44,843 nucleotides of DNA from Stenotrophomonas sp. 278 (GCF_003935715.1 NZ_RHPP01000018.1:1-44843), one strand, 5' to 3'. Shown: positions 34,521-44,475, counted from the first letter of the stretch. Numbers and translations: made by a program. The notes: a model not told the origin generated them from the sequence alone.

Positions 34521-35356
34521 GCATGGTGCGGAGCAGCCGCTGGTTCGGATGGTCGGTGCTGGCGCTGGGTTTCGGCTTCCTGTACCTGCCGATCCTGTTG
34601 TTGATGGTGTATTCGTTCAACGCGTCCAAGCTGGCCACGGTGTGGGCCGGTTTCTCCACGCGCTGGTACGGAGAACTGTTCAACAACCGGCAGATTCTGG
34701 ACGCCTTGTGGGTCAGCCTGAAGGTTGCGTTCTGGACCGCCACCGCCGCGACCGTGCTGGGCACGATGGCAGCCATGGTGATGACGCGATTCCAGCGCTT
34801 CCCCGGCAAGACCGTGTTCGGCGCGCTGATCACTGCGCCGCTGGTGATGCCGGAGGTGATCCTCGGGTTCTCGCTGATGACCCTGCTGGTGGCGATGGGC
34901 GGCATTCCGGGATTCCCCAGCCGGGGTGTGGGCAGCATCTGGATCGCGCACGTCACCTTCACCTTGTCCTTCGTCACCGTGGTCGTGTCCTCGCGCCTGC
35001 GCGAACTTGACCGGTCGCTGGAAGAGGCGGCGATGGACCTGGGAGCCAGCCGGCTGAAGGTGTTCTTCCAGATCACCCTGCCGATCATCGCCCCGGCGCT
35101 GGTCGCCGGCTGGCTGCTGGCGTTCACCCTGTCGCTGGACGACGTGGTGATTGCCAGCTTCGTCGCCGGGCCGAACTCGACCACGTTGCCGATGAAGGTG
35201 TTTGCCTCGGTGCGAATGGGCATCAAGCCGGAGATCAACGCACTGGCCACCTTGATGGTGCTGGCAGTGTCGATTGCGGCGGTGGTGGGTTGGTTCATCA
35301 CCGCGCGCGGCGAGAAGCGCCGCCAGCGCGACATGCAGCTGGCGCAAAAGGGATGA
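34517..35356 (+). CDS. potI: Putrescine ABC importer permease
   Basis: 279 residues, six membrane helices, beginning MSMVRSSRWFGWSVLALGFG. The EAA loop is LEEAAMDLGASRLKVFFQIT, and LSLDDVVIASFVAGP is a conserved PotI/PotC segment. Last gene of the potGHI set. The ATG overlaps the potH stop (ATGA). The unit ends at a large palindromic repeat (35396-35461) that may end transcription. Confidence 0.93.
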   Translation: MSMVRSSRWFGWSVLALGFGFLYLPILLLMVYSFNASKLATVWAGFSTRWYGELFNNRQILDALWVSLKVAFWTATAATVLGTMAAMVMTRFQRFPGKTVFGALITAPLVMPEVILGFSLMTLLVAMGGIPGFPSRGVGSIWIAHVTFTLSFVTVVVSSRLRELDRSLEEAAMDLGASRLKVFFQITLPIIAPALVAGWLLAFTLSLDDVVIASFVAGPNSTTLPMKVFASVRMGIKPEINALATLMVLAVSIAAVVGWFITARGEKRRQRDMQLAQKG

Positions 35357-35395
35357 TTCCGGGTCGTCTGACTCTGTGACGCTGACGCGCACCTC

Positions 35396-35461
35396 GTAGA
35401 GCCGGGCTTGCCCGGCTGCACTTTGCGCGCCAAAAAAGCAGCCGGGCAAGCCCGGCTTTAC
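35396..35461. repeat. SMAG-like dimer forming a nested cruciform
   Basis: GTAG (35396-35399) is followed by AGCCGGGC-TT-GCCCGGCT (35400-35417). The inverted unit AGCCGGGC-AA-GCCCGGCT lies at 35440-35457 and ends TTTAC. The two 20-base halves are perfect reverse complements (35400-35419 and 35438-35457), so each unit can fold alone or the pair can form one long stem. Likely 3' end element of potGHI. Confidence 0.75.
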
Positions 35462-35553
35462 GGATCTCACGTCCACATGGCCGGGCCGGTGCCGGCCACA
35501 TCCGGCTCACGGTCGCAGGCGCACACTAAACGCCTGCCTTCCGGAGCCCCCCG

Positions 35554-36918
35554 ATGTCTGTCGAAATCACCAACCCCGCCACCGGCCTGGTCACCTACCG
35601 CCACGAATTGCTGACCGCCGCCGACGTCGATCAGCGCCTGGCCGCCGCCGCCACCGCTTTCCCGCAGTGGTCGGCACGTTCGCTGCAGGAACGCGGCAGC
35701 ATCCTGCGCGACATCGCGACCCAGTTGCGCGCACTAAAGGAAGACCTCCAGCAGGCCATGACCTCCGAAATGGGCAAGCTCAAGACCGAAGCCCTCGCCG
35801 AAGTGGAGAAATGCGCCCAGGCCTGCGAGTACTATGCCGACCACGCCGCCGATTACCTCAAGCCGCAGCTGATCGACACCGAAGCGCAGCGCAGCTACGT
35901 GCGCTACGAGCCGATCGGCTGCGTGTTCGCGGTGATGCCCTGGAATTTCCCGATCTGGCAGGTGTTCCGCTTCCTGGCACCGACGTTCATGGCCGGCAAC
36001 GTGGCCGTGCTCAAGCACGCCAGCAACGTGCCACAGTGCGCCGATCTGATCCTGGCCGTGTGCCGTGATGGTGGGCTTCCGGAGGGCGTCTTCGACGTGC
36101 TGCACATCAACAACGAGCAGGCGGCGGAGGTGCTGCGCGACAAGCGGGTGAAGGCGGTCACGCTCACCGGCAGCGAGCGGGCAGGGCGCTCGATTGCCGC
36201 CAACGCCGGCGACCAGCTGAAGAAGTGCGTGATGGAACTGGGTGGCAGCGATGCCTTCGTGGTGCTGGATGACGCCGATCTCGACAAAGCCGTCGCGGCC
36301 GCGGTGAAATCACGTTTCGACAACAGCGGCCAGACCTGCATCGCGGCCAAGCGCTTCATCGTGGTGGACGCGATTGCCGACGCGTTTGTCGAAAAATTCG
36401 TGGCTGCCGCCGCGCAGCGTGTGTATGGCGACCCGCAGGACGAGAAGACAACGCTGGCTCCGATGGCGCGGGCCGACCTGCGCGAGGAACTGCACAAGCA
36501 GGTGCAGGCCAGCATTGCCAAGGGGGCGAAACTGCTGCTGGGCGGCGAGCCGGTGGCGGGTACGCATGCGGGTTACCCGGCCACGATTCTTGACCGCGTG
36601 GTGCCGGGCATGCCGGCCTACGAGGAGGAACTGTTCGGGCCAGTGGCGGCGATCCTGCGTGTGCGTGATGAAGAGGAAGCGCTGCGGGTGGCCAATGACA
36701 CCACGTTTGGACTGGGCGGCAGCGTGTGGTCAGGCGACCCGGTGCGTGGCGAAGCGATGGCCAAGCGGCTGGAGTGCGGCGCGGCGTTCGTCAATGCGAT
36801 CGTCAAGAGTGATGTGCGGTTGCCGTTCGGGGGCAGCAAGCGTTCGGGATTCGGGCGCGAGTTGGCCGACCATGGCATTCATGAATTCATGAACATCAAA
36901 ACGGTGTACGTGGCCTGA
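35554..36918 (+). CDS. NAD-type succinate-semialdehyde dehydrogenase (Sad/YneI-like)
   Basis: 454 residues, with GGAG seven bases before the ATG. Complete ALDH landmarks: MPWNFPIWQVFR (catalytic Asn), TLTGSERAGRSIA (NAD loop), MELGGSDAFVVLDDADLD (general-base Glu), NSGQTCIAAKRF (nucleophile Cys) and EEELFGPVAAILRV. The ELGGSDAF form and short length match Sad/YneI enzymes, which convert succinate semialdehyde to succinate, the last step of putrescine/GABA breakdown. Its place beside the pot and puu genes supports that. In contrast to the puuC remnant at 15794, every motif is intact. Confidence 0.9.
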   Translation: MSVEITNPATGLVTYRHELLTAADVDQRLAAAATAFPQWSARSLQERGSILRDIATQLRALKEDLQQAMTSEMGKLKTEALAEVEKCAQACEYYADHAADYLKPQLIDTEAQRSYVRYEPIGCVFAVMPWNFPIWQVFRFLAPTFMAGNVAVLKHASNVPQCADLILAVCRDGGLPEGVFDVLHINNEQAAEVLRDKRVKAVTLTGSERAGRSIAANAGDQLKKCVMELGGSDAFVVLDDADLDKAVAAAVKSRFDNSGQTCIAAKRFIVVDAIADAFVEKFVAAAAQRVYGDPQDEKTTLAPMARADLREELHKQVQASIAKGAKLLLGGEPVAGTHAGYPATILDRVVPGMPAYEEELFGPVAAILRVRDEEEALRVANDTTFGLGGSVWSGDPVRGEAMAKRLECGAAFVNAIVKSDVRLPFGGSKRSGFGRELADHGIHEFMNIKTVYVA

Positions 36919-36923
36919 CGGAT

Positions 36924-36990
36924 GTCACGACCAACGGTCGTGACCTACCGTCCGTGGCACACCCGGTAGGTACCGACCGTTGGTCGGTAC
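36924..36990. repeat. SMAG-like palindrome dimer
   Basis: GTCACGACC-AAC-GGTCGTGAC plus CTAC (36924-36948) faces GTAG plus GTACCGACC-GTT-GGTCGGTAC (36966-36990). It lies between the convergent dehydrogenase and corA genes, where it can act on both transcripts. Confidence 0.72.
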
Positions 36991-36995
36991 GCCGT

Positions 36996-38000
36996 TCAGA
37001 GCCACCGCGCGCGCTTGAACAACCGATACAACCCGATACACACCGCGCCAACGCCGACAATCATTGCCGGATAGGCCCAGGGCTTGTCCAGCTCGGGCAT
37101 GTGCGCGAAGTTCATCCCGTACCAGCTGGTGATCAGGGTCGGCGCGGCCAGCAGCGCCGCCCACGCACCCAGCCGCTTCACGGTTTCCCCCTGGGCCAAG
37201 GTCACCAGCGACAGGTTCACGCTCAATGCCGTGCCCAGCATCTCGCGCAGGGTGTCGATCACATCGCTGATCCGCACCGCATGGTCATGCACGTCCCGGA
37301 TGTACAGCTTGACCTCATCGGGAATGAGATCACCGGGATAGCGGCGCAGCTGCGCCAGGACATCCTGCAGCGGCGCGACCGCCATGCGCATCTTGTTGAG
37401 CTGGCGCTTGAGTTCGTACAGGCGCATCACCGTGGTGCGCTTGTAGTTCTCGGCGAAGATGTCCTTTTCCAGTGCATCCAGCGTGTCGCGGTAGCCGATG
37501 GTGATGGGCAGGTAGTTGTCGACCACGAAGTCCATCACCGCATACAGGCAGTACGACGGTCCCATCTTCAGCAGCTGCGGCTCGCGCTCGACCCGCGCAC
37601 GCACGGGCGCGTACGACAGCGAGGCCCCATGCCGCACCGTGACCAGGAAGCGCGGCCCGAGGAAGGCATGGGTTTCGCCATATTCGATGCGTTCCTGCAC
37701 GCTCTGCGCGGTGGTGACCACCACGAACAGGGAGTTGCCGTAGGCCTCCACCTTGGGGCGCTGATGCGCATTGCGGGCATCATCGATGGCCAGGTCATGC
37801 AGGCCGAATTCCTCCTGCAGTTTCAGCAGCACGGCGTCGGCCGGGTCATACAGGCCGACCCAGACAAAGCCATTGCCGCTGGCGATCACATCACTGATCG
37901 CATCCAGCGCGATGTCGTGGCGCTTGCCCTGGTCGTCGTAATGAACGCAGTTGATGACGCAGGCAGGGTTGCTCGAATCGGTATGTTCCATGGCGGTCAT
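36996..38000 (-). CDS. corA: CorA-family magnesium/cobalt transporter
   Basis: 334 residues (M1) or 331 (ATG at 37991). A large cytoplasmic N-terminal domain is followed by two C-terminal helices; the signature YGMNFAHMPEL sits between them, the GMN selectivity filter of CorA. A basic tail (RLFKRARWL) follows the last helix, as usual. It imports Mg2+, and Co2+ or Ni2+ secondarily. It starts seven bases after the DUF4105 stop and shares a transcript with corC upstream, putting a Mg2+ channel beside a CBS-domain protein linked to Mg2+/Co2+ efflux. Confidence 0.92.
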   Translation of the reverse strand: MTAMEHTDSSNPACVINCVHYDDQGKRHDIALDAISDVIASGNGFVWVGLYDPADAVLLKLQEEFGLHDLAIDDARNAHQRPKVEAYGNSLFVVVTTAQSVQERIEYGETHAFLGPRFLVTVRHGASLSYAPVRARVEREPQLLKMGPSYCLYAVMDFVVDNYLPITIGYRDTLDALEKDIFAENYKRTTVMRLYELKRQLNKMRMAVAPLQDVLAQLRRYPGDLIPDEVKLYIRDVHDHAVRISDVIDTLREMLGTALSVNLSLVTLAQGETVKRLGAWAALLAAPTLITSWYGMNFAHMPELDKPWAYPAMIVGVGAVCIGLYRLFKRARWL

Positions 38001-38006
38001 GGTGCG

Positions 38007-39266
38007 TCAGCGGCCGGTGACGGACGGGTCACGACGGCTCAGCACCCAGGCCAGCGCAACGTGCACCGGCAGCAGCAGCACGATCCACTGCAGGTTGTAT
38101 TGAGGCTGCAGCGTCAACCAGTGCAGCACCAGGCCCAGCCCGGACAGCACCGCCACGGTCCACAGCAGCACACGGAACCACGCGCGCGGCGTGCGCCCGC
38201 GCAGCAGCATGAAGGCCCCCGGCAGCAGCAGCAGGCACAGTGGCGACAGCTGCAGCAGGTTGCGGTTGGCCCATGCAGCATGGTGCGCGCTGAAGCCCCA
38301 CAGGAAGGTCAGCAGGCCACCGGCAATGCCGCACAGCAACCACAGCGGCAGCGCCAGGCCGCCGAGCAGGCGACGACGCTGGCGCAGCGCCAGCACGCCG
38401 CCGGCCAGAATCAACCCGCACAGCAGCCAGGGCCACCAGCGCCGGGCAAACTCGGCCGGCTCCGGCGCAATCCGGTGCGGCAGCAGTTCCTGTTCGGCCT
38501 GCACCAGCGGACGTCCCTCGGTGTTTTTGACCTGGCGCAGCGCATCGGCCAGGCGCATTGGCACGAAGGCTTCCTGCCAGCGTGACAGCGGCTGGTCGGC
38601 ATACGGCCCCAGGCCGACGTCGAAGCCCAGCCACATCCACGGGGCCGGCGAGGCCAGCCGCACCGACTCGCTGCGGTAGGTATTGCCACGCGAGCGCCCG
38701 GACAGTTGCGCATGCAGGCCGCCGCCCAGTGCCTCGTCAATGGCGTCGCGGACCATGGTCGCGCAGTTGGCGGTGTAGTAGTCGTAGCGGTAGCGCGCGT
38801 TTTCCGGCTTGGCCCGTTCGGCCAGCGAGTCGGCCAGGGTGCGGGCCTGCTCCGGGCTCAGGTCGAGCCACTGCAGGTTGGCCCCGCGGCCGGTTTCCGC
38901 GTAGTACGACAGGTCCCGTTCCAGTGGCAGCGCCACGAGGTAGTACATCATGTCGCCGCGCACGAAGCGGCCGATGAAGTCGGGCTCGTTCGGATCGAAG
39001 TAGCCGAAATTGTAGGAGATCGCCTGTCCGCTCACCGGGTCCTCGACCACAATGGCGTCATGCCCGAAGCGCTCGAAGAAGATCTCGCCCGGCTGCATGG
39101 TGACGATGCCGATGCGCGGGGCGGGAGCATCCACCACGGGCACTTCGGCAGCAGGCGCAGGCGCTGCTTCCTGGGCCAGCGCTGCCACCGGCAGGCTGGA
39201 CAGGGCGCACAACATCAACACAAACAACAGGCGGCACAGCGGCCACCGCGTCAGCAGGGGCCGCAT
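38007..39266 (-). CDS. DUF4105 domain membrane protein
   Basis: About 419 residues from ATG 39266; a TTG at 39278 would overlap the corC stop. A signal peptide (LLFVLMLCALSSLPVAALAQ) precedes an A/P-rich linker and a periplasmic domain with FFERFGHDAIVVED and YDYYTANCATMVRDAIDEAL, where His and Cys resemble the NlpC/P60-like permuted active site of DUF4105. The last third has five to six helices. Peptidase-like or amidase activity is a structural guess. It is the middle gene of corC-DUF4105-corA. Confidence 0.83.
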   Translation of the reverse strand: MRPLLTRWPLCRLLFVLMLCALSSLPVAALAQEAAPAPAAEVPVVDAPAPRIGIVTMQPGEIFFERFGHDAIVVEDPVSGQAISYNFGYFDPNEPDFIGRFVRGDMMYYLVALPLERDLSYYAETGRGANLQWLDLSPEQARTLADSLAERAKPENARYRYDYYTANCATMVRDAIDEALGGGLHAQLSGRSRGNTYRSESVRLASPAPWMWLGFDVGLGPYADQPLSRWQEAFVPMRLADALRQVKNTEGRPLVQAEQELLPHRIAPEPAEFARRWWPWLLCGLILAGGVLALRQRRRLLGGLALPLWLLCGIAGGLLTFLWGFSAHHAAWANRNLLQLSPLCLLLLPGAFMLLRGRTPRAWFRVLLWTVAVLSGLGLVLHWLTLQPQYNLQWIVLLLPVHVALAWVLSRRDPSVTGR

Positions 39267-39274
39267 GGCGTGGT

Positions 39275-40156
<882 letters not shown>

Positions 40157-40162
40157 CTCTGG

Positions 40163-40188
40163 AAAAAAGGCACCCGGCGAACCGGGCG
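40163..40188 (-). terminator. UUCG-loop hairpin with U6 just before corC
   Basis: On the minus strand CGCCCGG-TTCG-CCGGGTG (40188-40171) forms a 7-bp stem with one G-U pair and a stable UUCG tetraloop, followed by CC and six T (40168-40163). It has full intrinsic-terminator form and ends seven bases before the corC ATG. Confidence 0.68.
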
Positions 40189-40220
40189 TTGGGGCCAGTC
40201 TAGCAGGATGTGGGGCGCTG

Positions 40221-40829
40221 TCAGCGTCCGCCGTCGGGCGTATTCACCGAGGGGGTCAGCGGCGCGTCAGCAGCCGGTTCCTCCTCCTCGGCGGGCAGGT
40301 CCAGGCTGTAGGTGCAGCCGGCCAGGGTCTTGCCGGGGTGGCTCTGCACGGTGGAGACGCTGAGGATGATCGACTCGATCATCGGCTCCCCGGTGCGCGG
40401 GTCGGTGACGTCGCGGGCGACCACTTCGCGGCCGGCCATGAACTTGTCCGGGTTGTCGACGCCGTCTTCCAGCGCCAGGCCCCTGGCCAGCGGGCGCGGG
40501 TCGGCGACGTCCAGGATGGCCATGATGCTGGCCCCGGACACGGTGATGTACTCGGCGCGCTGGCCGAACACGGTGATCGGGCTGGCCAGGCGGTACTCGG
40601 CCATGAACTGGTTGCGCTGTTCCAGCGGCTGCAGGCCGTTGGCTACGGCCTTGAGCGGATCAGCGACCACGGGGGCCAGGGCGTCGTAGTCGGATACCCG
40701 CTGGCGGCATTCGATCAGCGCCGGCAGATCAAGCGCGGCGGACGTGGATGCAGCCGGCGAAGGGGCGGCCATGGCCGTCACATGCAGCAACGCCAGCAGG
40801 ATCAGACAGGTCGGGCGGAGCAGGGTCAT
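40221..40829 (-). CDS. Secreted hypothetical protein between ybeY and corC
   Basis: 202 residues from ATG 40829, which opens a signal peptide (MTLLRPTCLILLALLHVTAMAA); upstream extension runs into ybeY. The mature part has two Cys (LIECRQRV and LAGCTYSL), likely a disulfide, and ends in an acidic patch (AEEEEPAADAP). No membrane helix after the signal, so periplasmic. I do not recognise a family. It lies 22 bases after ybeY in the same direction and so probably belongs to the phoH-ybeY transcript. Confidence 0.72.
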   Translation of the reverse strand: MTLLRPTCLILLALLHVTAMAAPSPAASTSAALDLPALIECRQRVSDYDALAPVVADPLKAVANGLQPLEQRNQFMAEYRLASPITVFGQRAEYITVSGASIMAILDVADPRPLARGLALEDGVDNPDKFMAGREVVARDVTDPRTGEPMIESIILSVSTVQSHPGKTLAGCTYSLDLPAEEEEPAADAPLTPSVNTPDGGR

Positions 40830-40851
40830 GGGTCGGGTCCTTGCAGGGGGC

Positions 40852-41337
40852 TCAGCGTTCGCCGGCATAGGGGTCGGCAATGCCCAGGTCGGCCAGGATC
40901 TCGCGTTCCAGCTGCTCCATCGCGTCGGCTTCCTTGTCGTCCTCATGATCCCAGCCCAGCAGATGCAGCACGCCGTGCACGGTGAGGTGCGCGTAGTGGG
41001 CGTTGAGGGCCTTGGACTGCTCGTCGGCTTCGCGGGCCACCACCGGGGCACAGATCACCAGGTCGCCCAGCAGCGGGAACTTCACTCCCTTGGGCAGGCC
41101 TTCGGGCACCTCGGCCGGAAAGCTGAGCACGTTGGTGGCGTAGTCCTTGCCCCGGTAATGCCGGTTCAGCGACTGCCCTTCCTTGGCGTCCACCAAGCGG
41201 ATGGCGAGGTCGGCTTCACGGATACGCCCCTTCAGCGCTGCCGCCACCCATTTCCGGAAGCTCACCGCCGCAGGCAGGCCGGTGCGGGGCAGGGCATAGC
41301 TGACGGCGACATCGAGGCGGACGGGGCCCTTGGTCAT
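40852..41337 (-). CDS. ybeY: Endoribonuclease/rRNA maturation factor YbeY
   Basis: 161 residues from ATG 41337. The zinc site [11 protein letters not shown] (HxxxHxxxxxH) and [17 protein letters not shown] are diagnostic. YbeY works in 16S rRNA 3' end maturation and 70S quality control. It follows phoH by 61 bases, as in most Proteobacteria. The tail is acidic ([18 protein letters not shown]). Confidence 0.95.
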   Translation of the reverse strand: MTKGPVRLDVAVSYALPRTGLPAAVSFRKWVAAALKGRIREADLAIRLVDAKEGQSLNRHYRGKDYATNVLSFPAEVPEGLPKGVKFPLLGDLVICAPVVAREADEQSKALNAHYAHLTVHGVLHLLGWDHEDDKEADAMEQLEREILADLGIADPYAGER

Positions 41338-41398
41338 GGCAATTCCGGTGTATCTACAATAAGAGCAACAGTATCGCGCGTGCGACCCGCCGCCGTCA

Positions 41399-42379
41399 TC
41401 ATGCGTCCGGCTTGACCTGCTGCAGGTCGCGGCGGTCGTACGCACCGACGATCCGCGCCACCAGCGGGTGGCGGACCACGTCGCGGGCCTCGAAGAAGGT
41501 AAAGCTCACACCTTCCACGTCGCGCAGCACCTCGATGGCGTCGCGCAGGCCCGACTTCACGTGCTTGGGCAGGTCGGTCTGGGTCAGGTCGCCGGTGACC
41601 ACGGCGGTGGAACCGAAACCGAGGCGGGTCAGGAACATCTTCATCTGTTCGATGGTGGTGTTCTGCGCCTCATCCAGGATCACGTACGCATCGTTGAGCG
41701 TGCGCCCGCGCATGTAGGCCAGCGGTGCGATCTCGATGACGTTCTTCTCCAGCAGCTTGACCACTTTCTCGACACCCAGCATTTCATACAGGGCGTCATA
41801 CAGCGGGCGCAGGTAGGGATCGACCTTCTGGGTCAGGTCGCCGGGCAGGAAGCCGAGCTTCTCGCCCGCTTCCACCGCCGGGCGCACCAGGATCAGGCGC
41901 TGCACGCGCGATTCGTTGAGCGCCTCGACCGCGCTGGCCACGGCTAGGAACGTCTTGCCGGTACCGGCCGGGCCAATGCCGAAGTTGATGTCATGGGTGG
42001 TGATCTGGTGCAGGTAGCGGGCCTGGTTGGCACCGCGCCCGCGCACGGTGCCGCGCTTTACCTTGATGCTGACTTCCTGCGCCTCGTAGGCGCGCTCGGC
42101 CAGGTGTTCCACATTGGCCTGGTTCAGGCGCAGATGGATGGCGTGGCTGTCGAACACGGTATCGCCGGCTTCTTCGTACAGGGCTTCCACCAGCTTCTGT
42201 GCCTCGGCAACCACCGCTTTGGGGCCGCTGATGCGGAACACGTGGCCCCGGTTGGCGATCTCCACGCCAAGTTTGAGTTCGATCTGTCGCAGGTGCTCGT
42301 CGAACGGACCCGCCAGATTGGCCAGGCGCTCGTTGTCTTCCGGGGTCAGGGTGAAGTCGCGGTGTGCCAGTGCGGTCAT
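41399..42379 (-). CDS. ybeZ: PhoH-like ATPase YbeZ
   Basis: 326 residues from ATG 42379 ([20 protein letters not shown]); an extension to 42430 adds a weak leader. The Walker A is [20 protein letters not shown], Walker B is [20 protein letters not shown], and a sensor [15 protein letters not shown] follows. A KH-like N-terminal region precedes them. PhoH-like proteins pair with YbeY, probably as RNA helicases or remodelling ATPases. First gene of the ybeZ-ybeY run; its promoter should be in 42380-42681. Confidence 0.92.
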   Translation of the reverse strand: MTALAHRDFTLTPEDNERLANLAGPFDEHLRQIELKLGVEIANRGHVFRISGPKAVVAEAQKLVEALYEEAGDTVFDSHAIHLRLNQANVEHLAERAYEAQEVSIKVKRGTVRGRGANQARYLHQITTHDINFGIGPAGTGKTFLAVASAVEALNESRVQRLILVRPAVEAGEKLGFLPGDLTQKVDPYLRPLYDALYEMLGVEKVVKLLEKNVIEIAPLAYMRGRTLNDAYVILDEAQNTTIEQMKMFLTRLGFGSTAVVTGDLTQTDLPKHVKSGLRDAIEVLRDVEGVSFTFFEARDVVRHPLVARIVGAYDRRDLQQVKPDA

Positions 42380-42459
42380 TGCATGCGGCGGCACGCCGTG
42401 ATGGTGCCGCAGGATCAGGGAAGGACGCACAGGGTAGCGCGTTTCAGGTGAGGCGCACG

Positions 42460-42619
42460 TTCTCCACAGCGCTTGTGCAGTTGCGGTGCAGCAACCTGTG
42501 GATAGCGTCCGGCAGCCCTACTGCCGCAACGCGGATGAAGGCGTGGTCAAAAAAGTGTCAAGGTTCGGTGGGGTTTTCCACATGCACTGTGGGCGGCTGC
42601 GGGAGAAAGATGTGGATAA
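42460..42619. promoter_or_regulatory. Cluster of DnaA-box-like sites in miaB-ybeZ gap
   Basis: Four nine-base sites in 160 bases: TTCTCCACA (42460, one mismatch), TGTGGATAG (42497, one mismatch on the other strand), TTTTCCACA (42574, fits TTWTNCACA) and TGTGGATAA (42611, exact complement of TTATCCACA). The gap 42380-42681 has no gene on either strand. DnaA may regulate ybeZ from here or be titrated; the two weak sites could be chance. Confidence 0.5.
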
Positions 42620-42714
42620 CCATGCGCGCGCCAGTTGCCGCAATGGCTGCGACTGGGTGATCATTTCATGACCAGCGCGCAGTGCCGCGCGTTCTGCCTG
42701 ACGGGGTCGTGCCG

Positions 42715-42945
42715 ATGTCCGCAGTCTGCAGTCTGGGCCGGATCCGGATCCGCATATCAGGGAGGGACCTGCGCCTGCTGATGGTGCCGGGGCTGCTGGC
42801 AGTGCTGGCTGGCTGTGGCCGCGACGACGCCAGAGCGCTGGGTACGCTGGAATGGGATCGCATCACGGTGCCCGCTCCAGCCGCCGAAGTCATCGCGTCC
42901 ATCATGGTCGTGGCGATCACGCGGTTCCGGAAGCGACTGGATTGA
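42715..42945 (+). pseudogene. Truncated HlyD-type efflux adaptor remnant
   Basis: 76 residues. After a lipoprotein-type signal (MVPGLLAVLAGCGRDDARAL, lipobox LAGC), GTLEWDRITVPAPAAEVIAS matches the start of HlyD/YhiI-like periplasmic adaptors, in which the first strand is followed by about 250 more residues. Here the reading frame leaves the family at IASIMVVAITRFRKRLD and stops. No downstream adaptor, ABC or channel gene follows, only a palindromic repeat and convergent miaB. Starts at GTG 42682, ATG 42715 and ATG 42781 are all possible. It may be translated, but a functional pump part is unlikely. Confidence 0.65.
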
Positions 42946-42979
42946 CAGCGTGCCGACCAACCGTCGCCACCCACCAACG

Positions 42980-43004
42980 GTAGGTACCGACCGTTGGTCG
43001 GTAC
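42980..43004 (+). repeat. SMAG-like palindrome after miaB
   Basis: GTAG (42980-42983) then GTACCGACC-GTT-GGTCGGTAC. The stem is identical to the right unit of the 36924-36990 dimer. Its partner to the left (about 42952-42975) is decayed. It sits seven bases past the miaB stop. Confidence 0.7.
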
Positions 43005-43011
43005 CTGGGCC

Positions 43012-44424
43012 TCAGACGACCACCAACCGCCCGCGCAATGAATTGCTGTACGCCTCGGTGATCTCCACATCCACCAGCTGCCCCACCAGCCGCATCTGCC
43101 CGGGGAAGTTCACCGAGCGCATGTTCTCGGTCTTGCCGGTCAGCTCGTTCGGGTCCTTGCGCGACGGCCCTTCCACCAGCACGGTCTGCACCGTGCCGAC
43201 CATGGCCTGGGAAATGGCCGCAGCCTGCTCGTTGATCTTCGCCTGCAGCCGGGCCAGGCGGGCGTGCTTTTCGGCGTCGCTGATCGTGTCCTGCAGGTCG
43301 GCCGCCGGGGTGCCTGGGCGGCGTGAGTAGATGAAGGAGAAGCTCTGGTCAAAACCAACGTCTTCGATCAGCTTCATCGTCTTCTCGAAATCGGCCTCGG
43401 TTTCGCCGGGGAAGCCGACAATGAAATCGGAGCTGATCGAGATGTCCGGGCGCACCGCGCGCAGCTTGCGGATCTTGGCCTTGAACTCCAGTGCGGTGTA
43501 GCCGCGCTTCATCGCCGACAGCACGCGGTCGCTGCCGGCCTGCACCGGCAGGTGCAGGAAGTTGGCCAGCTGCGGCACGTCGCGATAGGCGTCCACCAGC
43601 GAATCGCTGAACTCCAGCGGATGCGAGGTGGTGAAGCGGATGCGGTCAACGCCGTCGATCTCGGCAATCGTGCGGATCAACAGACCGAGGTCGGCCAGCT
43701 CGCCGTCGCCGTATGGACCGCGATACGCATTGACGTTCTGGCCGAGCAGGTTGATCTCGCGCACGCCCTGGGCGGCCAGCTGCGCCACTTCCACGACCAC
43801 GTCCTCGAACGGGCGGCTGACTTCGGTCCCGCGGGTGTAGGGCACCACGCAGAACGAGCAGTACTTGGAGCAGCCTTCCATGATCGAGACGAAGGCGGAG
43901 CCGCCTTCGGCGCGCGGTTCGGGCAGACGGTCGAACTTCTCGATTTCCGGGAAGCTGATGTCCACCTGCGACTTGCCCGATTCACGGCGCTGCCGGATCA
44001 GCTCCGGCAGCCGGTGCAGGGTCTGCGGGCCGAACACCAGGTCCACGTGCGGGGCGCGCTTGATGATCGCGTCCCCTTCCTGCGAGGCGACGCAGCCACC
44101 GACGCCGATGATCACGCCGCGACCGTTGTTCTTCAGGGCCTTCCAGTAACCCAGCTGGCTGAACACCTTCTCCTGCGCTTTTTCGCGGATGGAGCAGGTG
44201 TTCATCAGCAGGACGTCGGCCTCGGCCGGGTCGTCGGTCAGCTCCAGACCTTCCTCGGCCGCCAGCACGTCGGCCATCTTGGTCGAGTCGTACTCGTTCA
44301 TCTGGCAGCCGTGGGTCTTGATGTACAGCTTGCCGCGCACCGGGCCGTTCACCTGCGGGCGGGAGCCGGGCAGGGGAATGAGGTCGGGGCGGGCGACGGA
44401 TTCGGAGGCGGGCGTCCCGGTCAT
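43012..44424 (-). CDS. miaB: tRNA methylthiotransferase MiaB
   Basis: 470 residues from ATG 44424. An N-terminal UPF0004 domain holds three cluster Cys ([31 protein letters not shown]). The radical-SAM motif [15 protein letters not shown] binds the second 4Fe-4S cluster, and a C-terminal TRAM domain ([20 protein letters not shown]) binds tRNA. It adds the 2-methylthio group to i6A37. The 5' part before KLYIKTHGC is slightly longer than in E. coli. It lies upstream of ybeZ in the usual miaB-ybeZ-ybeY order but is separated from it by a 632-base gap. Confidence 0.95.
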   Translation of the reverse strand: MTGTPASESVARPDLIPLPGSRPQVNGPVRGKLYIKTHGCQMNEYDSTKMADVLAAEEGLELTDDPAEADVLLMNTCSIREKAQEKVFSQLGYWKALKNNGRGVIIGVGGCVASQEGDAIIKRAPHVDLVFGPQTLHRLPELIRQRRESGKSQVDISFPEIEKFDRLPEPRAEGGSAFVSIMEGCSKYCSFCVVPYTRGTEVSRPFEDVVVEVAQLAAQGVREINLLGQNVNAYRGPYGDGELADLGLLIRTIAEIDGVDRIRFTTSHPLEFSDSLVDAYRDVPQLANFLHLPVQAGSDRVLSAMKRGYTALEFKAKIRKLRAVRPDISISSDFIVGFPGETEADFEKTMKLIEDVGFDQSFSFIYSRRPGTPAADLQDTISDAEKHARLARLQAKINEQAAAISQAMVGTVQTVLVEGPSRKDPNELTGKTENMRSVNFPGQMRLVGQLVDVEITEAYSNSLRGRLVVV

Positions 44425-44475
44425 GGCGCTTATTCCAGTCGGGTGGGCGGGCAGGGTAGCCGCGCATTCTACCCC

